From the NCBI RefSeq assembly GCF_009724685.1, contig NZ_WMEF01000005.1:62001-126000 (forward strand): a stretch of DNA of 64,000 nt, written 5' to 3'. A program made the translations under genes and the position numbers. Below the pieces are notes generated by a model. That model was not told where the DNA came from and did not search any database. It saw nothing but the letters and a program-made list of their open reading frames with translations. Shown piece after piece: positions 16,848-26,449 of the stretch (positions are counted from its first letter, which is position 1; each line of letters opens with the position of its first letter). The DNA is from Lysinibacillus cavernae (GTDB lineage: Bacteria > Bacillota > Bacilli > Bacillales_A > Planococcaceae).

Positions 16848-17383
16848 ATGAAGAAGTATGAAGAAGTTTTTATTTTAAGCTATGGATGTGATTTAGATCA
16901 TAGTAATATTGATTACTTAGTGAAAGAACGTTTGTTACCTTTCTCTCATTGGCACAATAATAAAACACCTAAAGAAACAGCTATCTGTGTTCGATATGAG
17001 GCATTTGATATTAACCCAAAGAAACACAAACAACTCTACTTGGACATAAATTTTATATTAATAAAACAAGATTAGAAGCTTTTATATATTCACTCTCTAA
17101 ACTTAAAGGAAATCATATTTATTTAAACCCTCGTGCTAGAGGACATGCTTCTGCCTATATTCATGATCTAGAGTATACAGGTCGAGTATATAAAACGATA
17201 GATAATAGTCATACATTAATTTTTATAGATGAAGAATCTGAAAATAATATTCCATTAAGAGAAAAGTTGCCAAAGTTACCAAAAGAATTACATTATCTAA
17301 AAATAAAGAGTGATGTAACTTTTGAAGAGAGAGATTTATTAGTTACTAATTGGATAAAAAGCATACTAAATGAAATCAAATAA
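16848..17383 (+). pseudogene. Unknown 178-residue protein split by a frameshift
   Basis: GGAGG and an ATG begin MKKYEEVFILSYGCDLDHS, which stops after 75 codons. The downstream frame continues NKTRLEAFIYSLSKLKGNH and IYLNPRARGHASAYIHDLE to NWIKSILNEIK and a TAA. Adding one T in the T4 run at 17051 joins them as LDINFYINKTRLEAF. The size and charged composition suggest a soluble protein. It could be an immunity-type protein, but I recognise no family. Confidence 0.6.
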
Positions 17384-17399
17384 TAAAAAATTAGAAACA

Positions 17400-17438
17400 A
17401 TGATCTAGGTCAGTATCACTGTACCTAGATCATTTTTT
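17400..17438 (+). terminator. Intrinsic terminator
   Basis: TGATCTAGGT/ACCTAGATCA stem followed by TTTTTT. Confidence 0.75.
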
Positions 17439-17481
17439 ATTTTTTACAACAGATACTACCTTTCACATATTATCAGAAAGC

Positions 17482-17964
17482 TTACATATTTATTTTCATT
17501 TTTCTGCTTATACTCCCCATCCCTATATGCTCATAAAACTCGATTGCTTTTGTATTGAACTCCCAAACATTTAATTGTATAGATGCTGCTCCACTTGCAA
17601 TTGCCCATTCTTTACAATGTTCAAATAACAATTTACCAATACCTTGCTTTTGTATTTCTTTTTTCACACCAAAATCATGAATATAAGCATATTTACGCTG
17701 TACCAAAGATTGAAATGGTGGTGAAGTTTCAATGCTCATTACAGCAAATCCTACTACTAATTCACTGCTCTTTGCTACAAAAATATGACTGTTATTATCT
17801 TCTAGTAGTTCATTAAAATAAGATTCTGGCATAACCGTTTCAACACTTTTGAAAACGGTTGGTTCTTCACTTACATGTTCTTCGTGTCCTTCTCTTACAA
17901 GATCATTAACTGCTAAATAATCCTCATTAGTAGCCGCACAAATAGAAATGATCACTGTTTTCAT
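17482..17964 (-). CDS. GNAT-family acetyltransferase
   Basis: The 160-residue product has GNAT motif A in VKKEIQKQGIGKLLFEHC (Q-x-x-G-x-G/A) and motif B NTKAIEFYEHIGMG. The acetyl acceptor is unknown. AGGGG directly abuts the first ATG. A GTG three codons later, giving VIISICAATNEDYL, has better spacing and may be the true start. Confidence 0.85.
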   Translation of the reverse strand: MKTVIISICAATNEDYLAVNDLVREGHEEHVSEEPTVFKSVETVMPESYFNELLEDNNSHIFVAKSSELVVGFAVMSIETSPPFQSLVQRKYAYIHDFGVKKEIQKQGIGKLLFEHCKEWAIASGAASIQLNVWEFNTKAIEFYEHIGMGSISRKMKINM

Positions 17965-18211
17965 CCCCTAAAACATAATTTTCCATATATTGTAACACCA
18001 AAATAAAAAAGGTTGTAGGCTCAATTTTGAAAAAAACTGCAATCTACCCTATGAAAATCTTAAGAAATCTTCATAAATATTCTCAATAATTATTAATAAT
18101 TTCCAATTAAAATAATGGAGGTTGACAGTATTACTTCGTATAGAGCCAAAGAGGACTCTATTACGTATAGTGTTTAAAACATCTAAATAAATTAGTTAGG
18201 AGCGTCTTATC

Positions 18212-19636
18212 TTGGGAGTTACAGAAATGATTCATACTATTCGGTATTTAATGATGCCAGTCATCATTATTATTAGTGTTGAATTCTTACTTATCGCACT
18301 CTATTATTGCTTTTATTATCAAAAACAACCATCAGATCGAAAAAAAATTCACATTATGAAGCTTATTCTTGGCGCACTCTTCATCGGATATATTGTTTTT
18401 GTGTTTGAGCTAACAATTTTTGGCCGTGGCACTTCCCATTACTTGGAGATGAACCTACATCCGTTTAGTGGCTATATTGATGCATGGAAAAAATACTCTT
18501 TACGTGATCTCCAAAATTGTATATTTAATATAGTAATGTTTGTTCCACTTGGCATTTTCTTGCCCTTAATTATGCCAAAATTTAACGTGTTTAAATGGCT
18601 TCTTCTAGTAGTTGTAGGTGCTACAGTATCGATTGAAACGTATCAGACACTTACAGGAGCCGGAATTTTTGAGCTTGATGATTTAATAAATAACACACTG
18701 GGTGGTATTATTGGCTATCAGTTATACAGACTAGGGGCTTCCATTGCTCATCACAAAAAAATAAAATTAATAAGCCTGGTCGGAAATCTTGCTATACCTC
18801 TCTTGATGGGTTTGATTTTTATTGGGATGACTATTGTCTACGCACAGCAGGAATTTGGTCATTTAACAATAAACGCCTATACAAAATCGAACATGTCAGG
18901 TGTTGATGTATCCACTTCATTGGAATTAAGCTCATTACCCGTAGTTGCTCCAGTCTATAAGAAAATAATTAATAATGATGAAGTTGAAGCCCTGTTGCAA
19001 AAGAAATTAGGTTTATCTGAGGTGAATGTTCAGGATGGTGGAGACGATCGTGAGATTTTATTGAAAGACAAAGCAGGAAACCCATACACATTATTTATAA
19101 GTTCAGAGGGAAATTGGACGTTAACAGAAAACCGTTATACAAATGAGCCAGCTACATTGGCGAAGCAAGAACCATTGGTTGACAAGGCAAAAGAAATAAT
19201 AAATGAACTTTCACTACTTCCCCAAGATGCTGAATTTACTGTATTAGAGAGTGGAAATTTTGAATGGAAGCTTCCAGATCGTACGAATTTAAACAAAGAT
19301 TATTGGCTTGGTGAATTAAGTCTTGGGCTAAAATCCGATGGCAGTATTTATTCATTAGCGTATGATTTTCATCAACATCAATTTATACGAGAAGTGAACA
19401 TCTTATCCCCATCAGAGGTGTTTGAGCGAATTAAGAATGGAGATTTTCCGCAAATAAAATATAATGCACTGGTAACGGAAGAAGAATTAGTTATAAAAAA
19501 AGGAGATCAACTTACTATAGACTTAATGGAACTTTCGCATATGTATGATACAAAAGGTTTCTACCAGCCCATATACAGAGTTTCTGGAACGTTTAATGGA
19601 GAAAGCTGGTTCACCTTGATTCAGGCAAGAAAGTAG
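18212..19636 (+). CDS. VanZ-like membrane protein with extracellular C-terminal domain
   Basis: The 474-residue product has four to five membrane segments in its first 200 residues with VanZ features: FELTIFGRG, NLHPF, QNCIFNIVMFVPLGIFLPL and VSIETYQTLTGAGIFELDD, then NTLGG. After a last membrane segment (about residues 190-212) there is a 260-residue region outside the membrane, without a motif I know. The start is TTG at 18212 with TAGGAG upstream. An ATG five codons later is an alternative. VanZ proteins are linked to glycopeptide tolerance, but function here is open. Confidence 0.8.
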   Translation: MGVTEMIHTIRYLMMPVIIIISVEFLLIALYYCFYYQKQPSDRKKIHIMKLILGALFIGYIVFVFELTIFGRGTSHYLEMNLHPFSGYIDAWKKYSLRDLQNCIFNIVMFVPLGIFLPLIMPKFNVFKWLLLVVVGATVSIETYQTLTGAGIFELDDLINNTLGGIIGYQLYRLGASIAHHKKIKLISLVGNLAIPLLMGLIFIGMTIVYAQQEFGHLTINAYTKSNMSGVDVSTSLELSSLPVVAPVYKKIINNDEVEALLQKKLGLSEVNVQDGGDDREILLKDKAGNPYTLFISSEGNWTLTENRYTNEPATLAKQEPLVDKAKEIINELSLLPQDAEFTVLESGNFEWKLPDRTNLNKDYWLGELSLGLKSDGSIYSLAYDFHQHQFIREVNILSPSEVFERIKNGDFPQIKYNALVTEEELVIKKGDQLTIDLMELSHMYDTKGFYQPIYRVSGTFNGESWFTLIQARK

Positions 19637-19730
19637 TCATTCTACTCGTAAGTTCATGTCCTCTACTACCACCATAGAAAAATTTTGTAACACTCTATAG
19701 AAACGTATCTTCCTATACTATTTTTGAACA

Positions 19731-19778
19731 TAAAAAACTGCCCCCCATGGTTAGTGTCTCTACAATGGGGGGCAGTTC
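19731..19778 (-). terminator. Strong intrinsic terminator
   Basis: AACTGCCCCCCAT pairs perfectly with ATGGGGGGCAGTT. On the minus strand it is followed by TTTTTTATG, directly after the NhaC-family gene. Confidence 0.85.
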
Positions 19779-19803
19779 AATACTGGAATTTAACAACTAT
19801 TGT

Positions 19804-21099
19804 TTATAGTGGGGAATTCTCGCTTTTCTTTATTGCCGGATAACCGATGAGAATAGCTATAATCCCGCAAATGCCAATAAGGATTGGATAGATAGAGTAT
19901 TGCAGAATACTCACTGGTGATATTTTAGCTACGCTTGCAGCTGCCAGAAATTGGGCTCCATATGGCAGAAGACCTTGGACCGTACAGGAGAAAATATCTA
20001 ATATACTTGCGGACTTTCTCGGTTCAATCTCATACTGTTCAGCAATATTTTTGGCAAGCGGTCCAGCAATTAAAATAGCAATCGTATTATTGGCCGTAGA
20101 TAGATTAGTTAGGCCCACTAGGCTGGCAATACCAAATTCAGCTCCCCTTTTCGATTGAATCTTTCGTGTTGCAAGTTGAAGCAAAAAGTCAACTCCTCCG
20201 TTAAACTTAATTACCTCCACCATACCAGCAATTAATATTGCTAGAAAGGCGATTTCATACATGTCTGCCATACCCTCGCCAATCTTTTGCAAAAGGCTCA
20301 TGAACTGATAGCTGCCATCTGCTAAGCCAACAGCACCGGCGAGAACAATTCCGAATGCTAGAACAAGAAAAACATTCAGACCAGATAACGCCAAAATAAT
20401 AACTAAAACATAGGGAACGATTTTTAGCCAACTATAGCTTAAATGCTCCACTTGTGCCGTTTCACCCACTGTAATAACTCCTAAAATAATGCTCGTTATA
20501 ATGGCGGCTGGCAATACAATCCAAAAATTCACCTTAAATTTATCCTTCATTTGTGCGCCTTGAGAACGAACGGCAGTAATTGTTGTATCTGAAATAAAGG
20601 ATAAATTATCGCCAAACATCGAACCACCAACAATCGCTGCCATTACTAAAGCGATAGAAAGCTCCGTAAGTTCACTTATCCCAACTCCAATTGGCGCTAG
20701 GGCAACAATCGTTCCCACTGATGTACCCATTGACAGGGAGATGAAGCATGCGATGATGAATAAGCCTACGACAAGCATGTTTGGCGGAATGACCGATAAA
20801 GCAAAGTTAACAGTTGAATCTACAGCTCCCATGCCTTTTGCTACCGAAGAAAAGGCACCCGCCAAGAGAAAAATAATAACCATCAGCATAACATTTAAAT
20901 TTCCTGCCCCCTGGCAAAAAATATCAACCTTTCGCGAAAACGATTCTTTTCGATTCATTGCCAGAGCTACAGCACCTGAAATTGTAATGGCTACAATAAC
21001 AGGAAAGGCATAAAAATCACCGGTAATAACTCCCGAACCAATAAATAAAATCATAAAAACAACAAATGGGATCAACGCCCATGGATTCGCTTTCTTCAC
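19804..21099 (-). CDS. NhaC-family transporter under S-box control (probable methionine importer)
   Basis: The product has about 431 residues and roughly 11 membrane helices with NhaC-family features (SLSMGTSVGTIVALAPI, GGSMFGDNLSFISDTT, and LSTANNTIAILIAGP). The start is GTG at 21099, because GGAGGT is 7 bases before it and the longer frame would run into the riboswitch terminator. A SAM-I riboswitch lies directly upstream. NhaC-type proteins behind S-boxes have been proposed to be methionine transporters (MetT), so methionine uptake is more likely than Na+/H+ exchange. Confidence 0.85.
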   Translation of the reverse strand: MKKANPWALIPFVVFMILFIGSGVITGDFYAFPVIVAITISGAVALAMNRKESFSRKVDIFCQGAGNLNVMLMVIIFLLAGAFSSVAKGMGAVDSTVNFALSVIPPNMLVVGLFIIACFISLSMGTSVGTIVALAPIGVGISELTELSIALVMAAIVGGSMFGDNLSFISDTTITAVRSQGAQMKDKFKVNFWIVLPAAIITSIILGVITVGETAQVEHLSYSWLKIVPYVLVIILALSGLNVFLVLAFGIVLAGAVGLADGSYQFMSLLQKIGEGMADMYEIAFLAILIAGMVEVIKFNGGVDFLLQLATRKIQSKRGAEFGIASLVGLTNLSTANNTIAILIAGPLAKNIAEQYEIEPRKSASILDIFSCTVQGLLPYGAQFLAAASVAKISPVSILQYSIYPILIGICGIIAILIGYPAIKKSENSPL

Positions 21100-21149
21100 T
21101 GTTCTACCTCCAAAAACTAAAATCGGATACATTTTTCCATTCCTACTCC

Positions 21150-21305
21150 AAAAAGGCCTCATCTTGAAATTACAAGAAGAGGCCTTTTAAAACACTCCTC
21201 TTATCTATCAAGACATTGCCTGCTGGATTTGGCACAGTAACTTAGTAACTAAGTTCCGCTGCCGAGATTTCATCGGGCCAGTCCCTCCATCTCTCTTGAT
21301 AAGAA
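21150..21305 (-). promoter_or_regulatory. SAM-I (S-box) riboswitch with terminator
   Basis: On the minus strand the aptamer (21305-21198) has the S-box order: CTTATCAAGAGAGATGGAGG, then GGCCCGATGAAATCTCGGCA, then TGCCAAATCCAGCAGG, closing with GATAGATAAG. It is followed by the terminator stem AAAAGGCCTC...GAGGCCTTTTTGG (21188-21150). High SAM should stop transcription before the transporter gene. Confidence 0.93.
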
Positions 21306-21717
21306 GAAAATATACTATTTTTTTGACACAATATTAAAAGATTAAAATAAAATAGTACTATTTGCAACATGTTTTTAATTAAACTTTTTTTCAAGGCAAA
21401 AAATAACTCTTTTTTTAGCATAAGTACTTGAATTATTTCCTTCAATTCAAAAAGATTATGTTTCCATCCTACCTTGTAGTATGCTCATATCCATAACATT
21501 TTAAGTACTCCTCTAAAATATATTGAAATTTTCATACATACACCAAACAGCACTACAAGTAGTGGCCAAGTTAAAAATGTCTGATTTATGGCAAGGATAC
21601 CACTGGAATTTCAGCTCCCCTCTGCGCGTATTATCACTGTCTACCCACCATTACTTATAAGTCTTCATTTTTTTGTCAAAACTAGCTTAAAGTAAACCAA
21701 ACATAAAAAGTAGGGAC
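21306..21717. other. Intergenic stretch, promoters only
   Basis: About 410 bases between the riboswitch and the first gerC gene. It must hold the two divergent promoters. The frame crossing 21242-21445 is a shadow of the riboswitch. Confidence 0.4.
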
Positions 21718-22887
21718 ATGATGACTAGAAAAAACATAGTATTTCTCCTATTCGTTTTAACTACTGCACTCTTTACGTCAGGTTGCTGGGATGTTACGGA
21801 ACCTCAAAGAATGTATTATATCAATGCCGTTGGGGTGGATTTTGAGGATAATCAATACAAAGTCTATCTACAAATTATTAACTTTGCCGATGTAGCGAAA
21901 TCTGAACAACCTAGTGGAGATGTCGCACCCGCTGAGGTGGGTTATGCTGAGGGAAAAACCATTGAAGAAGCGATCTATAAATTGTATCGTTCTTCTGATC
22001 AGGAAATTTTTTGGGGGCATATGAGGTATTTGCTCTTTTCAGAACGAGCCATGGAAAATGAACGAAGTGTCCCTGTTATTGATACGTTTATTCGTTTTCG
22101 AGAGACAAGGTATCATATTTGGGTTTATTGCACAAAGGACCCTATTAAGGATGTCATGCTCGTCACACCGATATTAAAAAATTCGTTGACTTCTTCAAAA
22201 TTAAGTAATCCGATCAATACAACAAAACAAGAATCATTTATAGAGCCCCAAAACTTAAGAAATGTAATTATTGCCTTGAATGAACCAAGTCATGAGGTAA
22301 GTATCCCCTATGTGACCATCATGAAAGATTGGGAAACGGCGGAGGAACAAGTTGATGAAACTACTTTCTCAGGTGTAGGAATTCTCACAAAGGACGGCTT
22401 TAAAGGATTTATTAAAAATTCCGCTGCAAGAGGCAATCAGTGGATGAATAATGACACTAACCGTGGAGAAATCACATTTAAATTAGAAGATGGAGAAAGA
22501 GATTATCTAACCGTTGATTTAGATAAATTAGATGTCAAGGTGGAACCAATCGTTAAAAATAGCGACCAAGTGACATTTGATATTACTATTCATTTACATG
22601 CTACACTGAATGGATTTAAAGGAAACATAAACTCTGATGAGGTTCGAGCCAACATAATCAAACAAGTTAAAAAAGAAATAACCGAAACCTATGAAGAAGG
22701 TTTAAAATTAGACGTCGATATCTATCGTTTTTCAGAGTACCTTTATCGATCAAATGTAAGGACTTGGAAAAAAATAGAGAAAGACGGGAAAATCCCGTTA
22801 ACACAGGATTCCATTGGTAAAATAACGATCCAAGTAACGAAAATAAACCCTGGTCGAAAAACATATGAAGAAACTATCGAAGAATAA
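21718..22887 (+). CDS. Ger(x)C-family spore germination lipoprotein, orphan 1
   Basis: The 389-residue product has a lipoprotein signal with lipobox TSGC (CWDV follows), then the conserved INAVGVDF and VYLQIINFADVAK of GerAC-type proteins, and an EEGLKLDVDIYRFSEYLYR segment near the C terminus. GerC subunits work with GerA and GerB in nutrient receptors at the inner spore membrane, but no gerA or gerB gene is next to this one. A terminator follows. Confidence 0.9.
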   Translation: MMTRKNIVFLLFVLTTALFTSGCWDVTEPQRMYYINAVGVDFEDNQYKVYLQIINFADVAKSEQPSGDVAPAEVGYAEGKTIEEAIYKLYRSSDQEIFWGHMRYLLFSERAMENERSVPVIDTFIRFRETRYHIWVYCTKDPIKDVMLVTPILKNSLTSSKLSNPINTTKQESFIEPQNLRNVIIALNEPSHEVSIPYVTIMKDWETAEEQVDETTFSGVGILTKDGFKGFIKNSAARGNQWMNNDTNRGEITFKLEDGERDYLTVDLDKLDVKVEPIVKNSDQVTFDITIHLHATLNGFKGNINSDEVRANIIKQVKKEITETYEEGLKLDVDIYRFSEYLYRSNVRTWKKIEKDGKIPLTQDSIGKITIQVTKINPGRKTYEETIEE

Positions 22888-22927
22888 GAAACAGTCTTCC
22901 TAGCGTAAGCATAGGAGGACTGTTTCT
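22888..22927 (+). terminator. Intrinsic terminator of the first gerC gene
   Basis: GAAACAGTCTTCCTA/TAGGAGGACTGTTTC long stem with TTTC tail. Confidence 0.75.
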
Positions 22928-22987
22928 TTCTAACTTTCTGTACTTTTCAATATTATTCCAATAAAATGGTAATAAAAGGAGGTCGAA

Positions 22988-23202
22988 ATGAAAGTTAGAG
23001 CATTAAAAAAATTTCAATGAGCTTAGAAATGACTGGTGGCATACTATTCTCTGTAGAGATTGTTAGTTGTCTATACACTTACTACAAATTAAATTTATTG
23101 AAGGCCCAGATAAAACAAAAAACCAGGCGCCCTTTTAAAAGAGCACCTGATTTTATTGTGAAAGTGAATCTTACTAACTTACTTAGTTTTGATTCGTTTT
23201 AA
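22988..23202 (+). pseudogene. Remnant of a small gene
   Basis: AAAGGAGG and an ATG at 22988 give only MKVRALKKFQ before a TGA. Another frame running from 23017 into the repeat at 23120 encodes a hydrophobic piece (TGGILFSVEIVSCLYTYY). Probably the damaged 5' end of a small gene. Confidence 0.25.
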
Positions 23203-23240
23203 TACTACGATAAGTTGACGCTTTGAACAAGTTAAAATAT
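23120..23240. repeat. GTGAAAGTGAATC repeat, copy A
   Basis: Hairpin AACCAGGCGCCC...GAGCACCTGATTTTATT, then GTGAAAGTGAATCTTACTAA and a diverged tail ending ACAAGTTAAAATATTTT. Copies B and C are at 24366-24485 and 24530-24660. Confidence 0.6.
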
Positions 23241-23376
23241 TTTCCAATAAAATTATTGAGGAATTTTTATGTATTTTAGAGAATAATAGTAGCCCATTTC
23301 GAAGTTTTATTGTGATCTTTAATTTCTTTGAAGTAGAAATGTCTAACAGCAGATGACAAGAGGTAGGTGAAGTTTG

Positions 23377-24207
23377 ATGATAGTGGAATCAGATAAAGCT
23401 GAATATAGTAAGTGCAGGAAATTATTAAATGAACAGGGGCAATTGGAAGCAATAGCAGTTGTTGAAAAAATAAATCCAGGTCGTATATTTGTAGATAATA
23501 GTAATCAGCCAACATCTGGTTTGATTTGGTTAGGAAATAATGATGGATTTATATTTTTTGGGAATGAGCAAAACGAGGGGTTTAATAACGAGTTAAACCA
23601 TTTTATTGACAATGTAATCATACCAGAAGCAAAAAAAGTCCAACTAAAATGGTTTGAAGGAATTGGTAATCATGAAAAATGGGATAACATTATTGCAAAA
23701 GTTTTTGAACATCGGAAATTAGGAAGCTGGAATCAATGGGTTTACACCTTACAGCAAGGTAACTATAAAGGTCAGTCTGAGCCTATAATTGATCAAGGTT
23801 ATAAGGTTATTAAAATCTCTAATACCCTTCTTAAAAATAGTGATTATTCAATAAAGAACATTGAATTTTTACAATCAAAAATAGTAGAATTTTGGTCCTC
23901 AATGGATACCTTTCTTAATAAAGGTATGGGCTATTGTATTATTTATCAAAATGAAGTTGTGAGCACATGTTTTTCAGGTTTTGTTGTTGGAAATGTACAC
24001 TGTATAGATATTGAAACATTAGAGGCTCATCAGGGGAAAAAATTAGCTCAAAAATTAGCTCACAGTTTTGTTAAAGATTGTTTGAGAAATAATATAGTCC
24101 CATATTGGGATTGTATGGAAATGAATAAATCTTCTGTTGCAGTTGCAGAAAATATTGGATTCGAAAGAGTATTTAATTATGTTGGCTATGAATTTTTACT
24201 AGAATAA
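23377..24207 (+). CDS. GNAT-family acetyltransferase with N-terminal extension
   Basis: The 276-residue product has an N-terminal domain of about 130 residues and a C-terminal GNAT domain with motif A ETLEAHQGKKLAQKLAHSF and motif B NKSSVAVAENIGFERVFNY, like the GNAT_acetyltran group of Bacillus. AGGTGA is 6 bases before the ATG at 23377. A TTG one codon earlier is less likely. Substrate unknown. Confidence 0.8.
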   Translation: MIVESDKAEYSKCRKLLNEQGQLEAIAVVEKINPGRIFVDNSNQPTSGLIWLGNNDGFIFFGNEQNEGFNNELNHFIDNVIIPEAKKVQLKWFEGIGNHEKWDNIIAKVFEHRKLGSWNQWVYTLQQGNYKGQSEPIIDQGYKVIKISNTLLKNSDYSIKNIEFLQSKIVEFWSSMDTFLNKGMGYCIIYQNEVVSTCFSGFVVGNVHCIDIETLEAHQGKKLAQKLAHSFVKDCLRNNIVPYWDCMEMNKSSVAVAENIGFERVFNYVGYEFLLE

Positions 24208-24365
24208 TTAGATTGAAGAACCATGGATTAATACGTAATCGGGTACAATTGTCTGCGGATAGGCATCCATTTTGATCCATCTTTATTCTGAAGCAACAGG
24301 CCATACAACGGTTAGGTAAAGACGATGAAAATCATAGATTACTATCTTTCTGAACAATTATACAA

Positions 24366-24485
24366 AAAAGACTAGATCCCTACATCACGATGTAAGCCCT
24401 AGTCTTTTAAGTGAAAGTGAATCTTACTAAATGTTTGCTTAGCTTTAGATTCAAATAAGTATACGAATGAACAACTTAAAGGTTT
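24366..24485. repeat. GTGAAAGTGAATC repeat, copy B
   Basis: Hairpin AAGACTAGATCCC...AGTCTTTTAA followed by GTGAAAGTGAATCTTACTAA and TTTGCTTAGCTTTAGATTC. The first 20 bases after the hairpin are identical to copy A. The hairpin arms differ. Confidence 0.65.
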
Positions 24486-24529
24486 CATTATTTTTTATTT
24501 ATTTCATTTAAAATAGGACTACGAACACA

Positions 24530-24660
24530 AAAAGACCAGGAAATCACGAAAAATGTGAATCCTGATCCTTTTGTGAAAAGTGAATGCTACTAGTTTGCTT
24601 TAGTTCTTTTGTATTCTACTAGTGAGTTAGACGGCTGATGTTTGAATAAGTTACATTTAT
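24530..24660. repeat. GTGAAAGTGAATC repeat, copy C
   Basis: Hairpin AAGACCAGG...CCTGATCCTTTT, then GTGAAAAGTGAATGCTACTA and TTTGCTTTAG, and a tail with AATAAGTTACATTTATTTTT. It matches A and B in order of parts. Confidence 0.6.
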
Positions 24661-24714
24661 TTTTTACTCCATTAATTGAATGGAATAATCAAGGTCCCCT
24701 CTTTGCCAGTTGTT

Positions 24715-25209
24715 TCATCCACATAACTTACAGGAAGTTATGGCGTTCTCCAGTGTTACACGCCCTTCTTTATTTGAAACGTTAGTCTCTTTCGTTGCTT
24801 TTTCTAAAATACTAAAAAAATCGTTATCGTTTACTATGACATAGTGTTCATTTTTACTAATGATCGTGAGTGTTTTCTTAGCTGAATCAAGCCACATTGC
24901 ATAGCCTGTATTCAATGTAATATTGATTCGGTAATCGTAATCAATAGGATTTACTGTTGTTTTTTCAAATTTTGCGTTTTGAAAAGCCTTTATAAGTTTT
25001 TGTTGTATTTCATTCGAAATGTCAATTTCCGTAAATATATCTTTTTTGTCCGGATTGATACTATGAATGGTTATACTTGGATTTTCTACATTAAAATGAA
25101 CGCTTTCTAGTATATCTTCTACAGAATAGTTTTGTTCTTTCAGTGCAATAAAAAAAATAGCAGTTATAACGACTATGAGTAAAGTTACTTTATTTTTAGT
25201 TTTTTTCAT
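24715..25209 (-). CDS. Membrane-anchored protein of unknown function
   Basis: From the ATG at 25209, with TAGGAGGCAAT upstream, the product has 164 residues. One N-terminal membrane segment (about residues 7-24) acts as a signal anchor, and the rest (HFNVENPSITIHSINPDK, then DYDYRINITLNTGYAMWL) looks like an extracytoplasmic beta-rich domain, as in many small YfjS/DUF-type Bacillus proteins. It ends with a Cys pair (CKLCG). No family assigned. Confidence 0.6.
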   Translation of the reverse strand: MKKTKNKVTLLIVVITAIFFIALKEQNYSVEDILESVHFNVENPSITIHSINPDKKDIFTEIDISNEIQQKLIKAFQNAKFEKTTVNPIDYDYRINITLNTGYAMWLDSAKKTLTIISKNEHYVIVNDNDFFSILEKATKETNVSNKEGRVTLENAITSCKLCG

Positions 25210-25373
25210 ATTGCCTCCTACTAACCTCAAATTTCCAATTTAATGATTTATATCCGAGCAAAAAAAATTGAAAAAAATGTTTTTTATGATAAAATTTACA
25301 TTTAAAATAATATTTTATATAATAGAATTCTCCTGGCCAGGAGAATTCTATTTTTTTGTTAAGGAGTGTTTTT

Positions 25374-26286
25374 ATGAATAAGCAGGAATCTAGTATCACT
25401 TCATTAATAGCTGCCTTTAGCAGAGCCTATCATAGTCAATTCGATACACCGAAAATTTTTGACGATTATGTCGCCAAAGAGTTGATCTCACAGGTAGAAT
25501 TTCAAAATATTCAGGACAACATGATACAAGGTATTGCCTTTTTTAATAAGGACATCGCTCAACAATATAAAGGCAATGAAAAAGAATTAATAAAATGGAT
25601 TTCGCAAGTTCAACTCTCTCCAACTCCCTTGGCACGAGCTGCATACTGTGAAAGGGTTTTGCATAACGAAATACTGCTAGGCGCCCAACAATATTCATTT
25701 TAGGTGCTGGTTTGGATACTTTCCCTTATCCCACCAACAGTTAAGAACGGTTTTAGAAATTTTTGAGGTTGATTATCCTGCAACACAGGCATTCAAAAAG
25801 AAAAGATTACAAGAAACATCATTTCCCCTAATGGGCCATCTACATTTTGTGTCGATGGATTTTACTAAACAATTTCAACCTCAACCACTATTGGCGGAAG
25901 GTTTTCAGCATAAAAAAACCTTTTTTAGTCTCTTAGGTGTTTCCTATTATTTAACGAAAGAGGAATTGGCAAGCTTACTAGATCATTTATTTGCCTTAGT
26001 TCCAACTGGCAGCTCAATTGTATTGGATTATGCTGATGAATCTCTCTTTCAAGAAAAAGGCTTCTCTAATCGAGTGGAAAATATGGTGAAAATGGCTGCA
26101 GCTGGTGGTGAATCAATGAAATCGTGCTATGCTTATGAGGATATGGAGAGAATGTTAGATCAATTAGGTTTACTCATCTATGAACATCTATCCCCTGCGG
26201 CAATTCAACAGCTTTATTTTCAAAATCGTACAGATTACTTACGTGCTTTTGAAACCATCCATTACATGCATATTGTAAAAAGATAA
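25374..26286 (+). pseudogene. Leucine carboxyl methyltransferase-like gene, two frameshifts
   Basis: AAGGAG and an ATG begin MNKQESSITSLIAAFSRAYH, which stops at 25703 just after LGAQQYSF. Another frame continues ILGAGLDTFPY, the SAM-binding motif I of the class I LCM family. A further frame continues from HQQLRTVLEIFEVDYPATQA through SLLGVSYYLTKEELASLLDH to the end at 26286. The joined protein would be about 300 residues, the normal family length. Two one-base lesions near 25690-25735 break it. Confidence 0.75.
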
Positions 26287-26380
26287 GACCGATATAGCCC
26301 ACTTTTAAAAAATTCTTAATTTTCTTTCTATTCCCCAGGCAATTAACTATTTCAATATAGAAAATTAGTATACTATAGTA

Positions 26381-26447
26381 GTGTAAAGCTAATTAGCCTT
26401 ACACCTCCTAGATTTGTTACTAGGGTCACTGTGTAAAACAGTGACCC
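26381..26447. promoter_or_regulatory. Two palindromes between convergent genes
   Basis: GTGTAAAGCTAATTAGCCTTACAC is a 24-base palindrome with one mismatched pair (26381-26404). The perfect TACTATAGTA directly precedes it. A second inverted repeat GGGTCACTG/CAGTGACCC (26423-26447) lies 2 bases after the VOC gene's stop and lacks a T tract. Role unknown. Confidence 0.45.
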
Positions 26448-26449
26448 GC

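Noticed and set aside
21242-21445. Minus-strand open frame of 67 codons
   Set aside because: It overlaps the SAM-I aptamer, has no ribosome-binding site and reads as low-complexity hydrophobic sequence.
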